From the NCBI GenBank assembly GCA_027081115.1, contig JALWLD010000057.1:110397-174396 (forward strand): a stretch of 64,000 nucleotides of DNA. The letters run 5' to 3'. Of the stretch, positions 61,519 to 64,000 are shown one piece after another (within the stretch, counting starts at the first letter, position 1; each line of letters starts with the position of its first letter). This stretch comes from Sulfurovum sp. (lineage in GTDB: Bacteria > Campylobacterota > Campylobacteria > Campylobacterales > Sulfurovaceae). A model generated the notes under the pieces. The model was not told where the DNA came from, ran no database searches, and saw only the letters and a list, made by a program, of their open reading frames with translations. A program made the translations under genes and the position numbers.

Positions 61519-62607
61519 TCATAAACCACCACGTGTGAACCTTATGGTGTATTTGGTTTTTTCTCTACTTTGCATTCTCATCTCTCCTCCGAGTTGGCCA
61601 TAGACCAGGGTCCGAACAATTTTCAGACCCAGGGTTTGCACATTTTTTCCCATATCAAATCCTTTTCCATTATCTTCAATGATCAATTCGAAATGATCTG
61701 ATTTTTCTTTTAAGTGAAATAGAAACTCTCCCTTTGTCATCAAAAGCATATTTGTAGGCATTGCTGATCAGTTTATTGATAATAAGACCGATGTAAATGG
61801 GTTCCCGCAATGGTAGATGGGCATCAATATCGGTTTCAACAGTGATATCCCTGCCACTCAAGGTCTTGAAGGAGGGTTCCAATATACTCCTGCATATCTA
61901 TCTTTTCAATATTGTTTTTAAGCAGCAGTATATTGTAGGTTTGAGAGATCGCGGAGATCCTGTTCTCCAGATTGAGGAACTTCTCGGTGGTCTGTCTGTC
62001 TTTTATCTCATCGTTTTGAAGTCGTATCCTGGAGAGGATGATCTGAAGGTTGTTCTTGACACAGTGGTCTCTTTGAGCAGTAACTCTTTCATCTGCAACG
62101 CTTCATTTAGTTCTTTGGTTTTTACCAAGACCTCTTCCTATACCAATTCTGTACGATGTTTGTATTCATCCAAAATACGTGTATCCACCTTCTCTTTCTG
62201 AAGGATGATGTAACGGTCTGCAAAGGCCTGGTTGAGTATGAGTGCTTCAAAAGCCGTAGTGAACATGAGTATATTAGTGAAGTTCTGCATGACAGATGTG
62301 AGACCGATAGCATCGAATGATAAGAAGATAAGAGATAAAAATAATGCCGAAACTGGTAATAAAGAGCCTTGCCTGTTTGTGCCCGATCGTGTAGGCATAG
62401 ATACCCGCACTGAGGTTGAATACAATGAACAGTGCGCCTGTGAAGATTACAAAAAGAAGAGGTACTTAAAAAGAGTATCTCCAGAAATGAGACGATAATA
62501 AAACCGTTATAGATATTATAGAGAGGTTTGATAGATTCTATTTTTAAAAAATGCATGGCAAAGAGTGCCACGGTGATCATCCTCAAATTCACTTTTAAAA
62601 CCGGCAT
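61519..62607 (-). pseudogene. Decayed 7TMR-DISM-type sensor histidine kinase
   Basis: Fragments of one kinase lie in order on the minus strand in changing frames: the second half of a 7TM sensor region (from MPVLKVNLRM at 62607, on to FDAIGLTSVMQNF, EALILNQAFADRYIILQKEK), an in-frame stop near 62138, KTKELNEALQMKELLLKE, then, after a frame change, DHCVKNNLQIILSRIRLQN (a HisKA_2 box, about 62060), another shift near 61862 into SGRDITVETDIDAHLPLRE and INKLISNAYKYAF, and a last one near 61720 into DHFELIIEDNGKGFDMG. At least four frame changes; the extracellular domain and first membrane helices are missing. Not functional as it stands. Confidence 0.85.
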
Positions 62608-62646
62608 GAATAATGCTATTTAAAATTATATTAAAAAAGTGATTAT

Positions 62647-62678
62647 GTCATATTTTTGTCACATGATACGGTTATAAT
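62647..62678 (+). promoter_or_regulatory. Variant DccR-like box promoter of the VWA gene
   Basis: GTCAT (62647-62651) and GTCAC (62658-62662), 11 bp apart; -10 TATAAT (62673-62678), 15 bp after the second half-site starts. Both half-sites have G in place of the first T; spacing is exact. Confidence 0.55.
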
Positions 62679-62703
62679 AATATATAAAAAGGAGAAAATG
62701 ATA

Positions 62704-64000
62704 ATGAAAAGATTGTTAATGAGAATAGTACTGATTTTTACAGTATTCATTACAGGTTTAATAGCAGAAGATAATCCGCGTGCAGTCATCATCTTTGATG
62801 CATCGGGGAGTATGTGGGGGCAGATAAACGGTAAAGCCAAAATAGAGATTGCCAGAGATGCGTTGAAAAATGTGGTCAAGGAGTGGAACCCTGCTGTTGA
62901 GTTGGGGCTGACGGTTTACGGACACCGAAAAAAAGGGGACTGTAACGACATTCAAACGGTCATACCCGTAGGTAAAGTTGACAAGAACAATGTCATACGT
63001 ACGGTGATGGACATTAAACCCAAAGGGAAAACACCGATCAGCCGTTCTTTGAGAAAAGTGGCTGATGAGATCAAGTATACCGAAGAGAAAGCGACGATCA
63101 TTCTCATCTCGGACGGGAAAGAGACCTGTGACCCTGACCCCTGTGCTACAGCAAAAGAGTTGGAAAAAGAGGGGATTGATTTTGTGACCCATGTCATCGG
63201 CTTCAATGTGGACAAAAAGACCGACAAGCAGTTGGAGTGTATTGCCCATGCAACAGGAGGAGAGTACTTCTCTGCGAAGAATGCTGCGGCTTTAAATAAG
63301 GCTATGAAAGTCATTGCCAAGAAGGTTGAGGTGGTCACTCCTTCCAAACCAGTGGTAAAGAAGAAAAAACATAACCTGGTAGTGACAGCATCCGAGACTG
63401 AAGGTGGAAAGCTTATAGCGGCAAGCTGTAGCATCTACAATGAAGACAAGAGTGACCATTGGAGTATGACGGTTTACAAAAATAAGGCTGAGTCATACGC
63501 AAAAGAGTTACCTGTCGGAAAATATACGCTCGATTGCACATACAATGTATTTAAAAGAAAAGATATCCCTGTCGAGATCAAAGAGGGGGAAACAAGTAAG
63601 GTGCATGTGGTATTTGCACAGACAGGAAAAGTGTATGCGACAGCAAGAGAGACAGAAGGCGGTAAGCTTATAGATGCATCGTGCAGGATTTACAATGAAG
63701 ATAAAAGCGATTGGTGGAGTCTTGGTGCATATAAGAAAGAGCCAAAGAGTCATAGCAGACAGATTCCTGTTGGGAAATATACCGCAAACTGTACCTACAA
63801 TGTATTTGAGCGAAAAGATATTCCCGTAGAGGTTAAAGCGGGAGAGATGGCACATGTGGATGTGGTCTTTGGTCAGACAGGAAAAGTGTATGCGACAGCA
63901 AGAGAGACAGAAGGCGGTAAGCTTATAGATGCATCGTGCAGGATTTACAATGAAGATAAAAGCGATTGGTGGAGTCTTGGTGCATATAAGAAAGAGCCAA
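62704..64000 (+). CDS. Exported von Willebrand factor A-domain protein with tandem repeats (3'-partial)
   Basis: An exported protein, open to the window end (432 codons visible). After a signal peptide (to about residue 20, TGLIAED) comes a VWA domain with a complete-looking MIDAS: DASGSMWG at D32, a Thr/Ser in GKTPISRSL, and ISDGKETC. A Lys-rich linker leads into 85-residue repeats, each with two cysteines, at least two complete and a third started. The start may be the ATG at 62698 or 62704; AAGGAG lies 3 or 9 bp before. Probably surface or periplasmic, with metal-dependent ligand binding. Confidence 0.85.
   Translation, partial: MKRLLMRIVLIFTVFITGLIAEDNPRAVIIFDASGSMWGQINGKAKIEIARDALKNVVKEWNPAVELGLTVYGHRKKGDCNDIQTVIPVGKVDKNNVIRTVMDIKPKGKTPISRSLRKVADEIKYTEEKATIILISDGKETCDPDPCATAKELEKEGIDFVTHVIGFNVDKKTDKQLECIAHATGGEYFSAKNAAALNKAMKVIAKKVEVVTPSKPVVKKKKHNLVVTASETEGGKLIAASCSIYNEDKSDHWSMTVYKNKAESYAKELPVGKYTLDCTYNVFKRKDIPVEIKEGETSKVHVVFAQTGKVYATARETEGGKLIDASCRIYNEDKSDWWSLGAYKKEPKSHSRQIPVGKYTANCTYNVFERKDIPVEVKAGEMAHVDVVFGQTGKVYATARETEGGKLIDASCRIYNEDKSDWWSLGAYKKEP
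63364..64000 (+). repeat. 255-bp in-frame tandem repeat in the VWA gene
   Basis: Units of exactly 85 codons start near 63364, 63619 and 63874. From 63874 to the window end (127 bp) the sequence is identical to 63619-63745, while the first unit is clearly diverged (for example SDHWSMTVYK against SDWWSLGAYK). This points to recent duplication of the later unit. More copies may lie beyond the window. Confidence 0.92.

Noticed and set aside
62122-62607. A 161-codon frame on the minus strand taken as one protein
   Set aside because: Only its first part (to about 62466) matches the 7TM region; the rest is an out-of-frame reading of the decayed kinase.
1-64000. tRNA, rRNA, CRISPR arrays, insertion sequences, prophage or integrase genes
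   Set aside because: None was recognised: gaps are short and AT-rich without cloverleaf-like or spaced-repeat patterns, and no transposase or integrase motifs appear. A covariance-model scan would be needed to exclude small RNAs.

Overview
The window reads as a chromosomal segment of a Campylobacterota (epsilonproteobacterial) organism, most like the Sulfurovum/Sulfurimonas group. Reasons: AT-rich, tightly packed genes; a DUF2018-ispB-hemA-proS-...-hemC cluster that recalls the Helicobacter pylori HP0242-HP0237 order; the long epsilonproteobacterial form of DapD; a desulforedoxin-rubrerythrin-rubredoxin chimera like Campylobacter Rrc; a DUF1104/EF-hand protein; and HELNTP-type histidine kinases. 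No rRNA, tRNA, CRISPR array, insertion sequence or prophage was seen. The first and last genes are cut by the window edges.

1-26 kb is mostly housekeeping: the end of an RND efflux pump; a probable operon of DUF2018, polyprenyl synthase, hemA, proS, fxsA, a DsbC-like oxidoreductase and hemC; an outer-membrane barrel; an L,D-transpeptidase; a TonB-dependent receptor with a membrane protein; dapD; an S4 protein-trpD-tsaE-lptB-TIGR02757 run; atpB; gatB; a K+ channel paired with a separate TrkA/RCK protein; gpsA; and a fused TRAP transporter.

26-64 kb is an envelope, redox and signalling region. It has three OmpR-type two-component systems (31.8, 46.4 and 53.1 kb), two complete tripartite export systems (TolC-MFP-RND with an LpxR-like deacylase; FmdE-like-TolC-MFP-FtsX permease-ABC ATPase, DevBCA-like), a thioredoxin/fructosamine-kinase cluster, a CDF exporter, Rrc, a nine-haem lipoprotein cytochrome, a beta-propeller lipoprotein, a DUF2202 lipoprotein, MltB, ExbB-ExbD-TonB, an OprC/NosA-like copper receptor, a decayed histidine kinase and a VWA protein with 85-residue tandem repeats.

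The main discovery is a shared promoter architecture. Eight promoters between 26 and 63 kb, on both strands, have two TTCAY-like half-sites exactly 11 bp apart, with the second starting exactly 15 bp before a -10 hexamer; every site spans exactly 32 bp. They drive two of the three two-component systems (31.8 and 53.1 kb), the TolC-RND operon and five genes for exported proteins. The box matches my memory of the direct repeat described for C. jejuni DccR, so this looks like a large clustered DccRS-type regulon with two parallel response regulators. The third system has a different 11-bp repeat (TGTTA), and the copper receptor carries a related repeat inverted. Other observations: a hairpin repeat present twice with compensatory base changes, two back-to-back apparently leaderless genes, and a histidine kinase pseudogene broken at its phosphoacceptor box.
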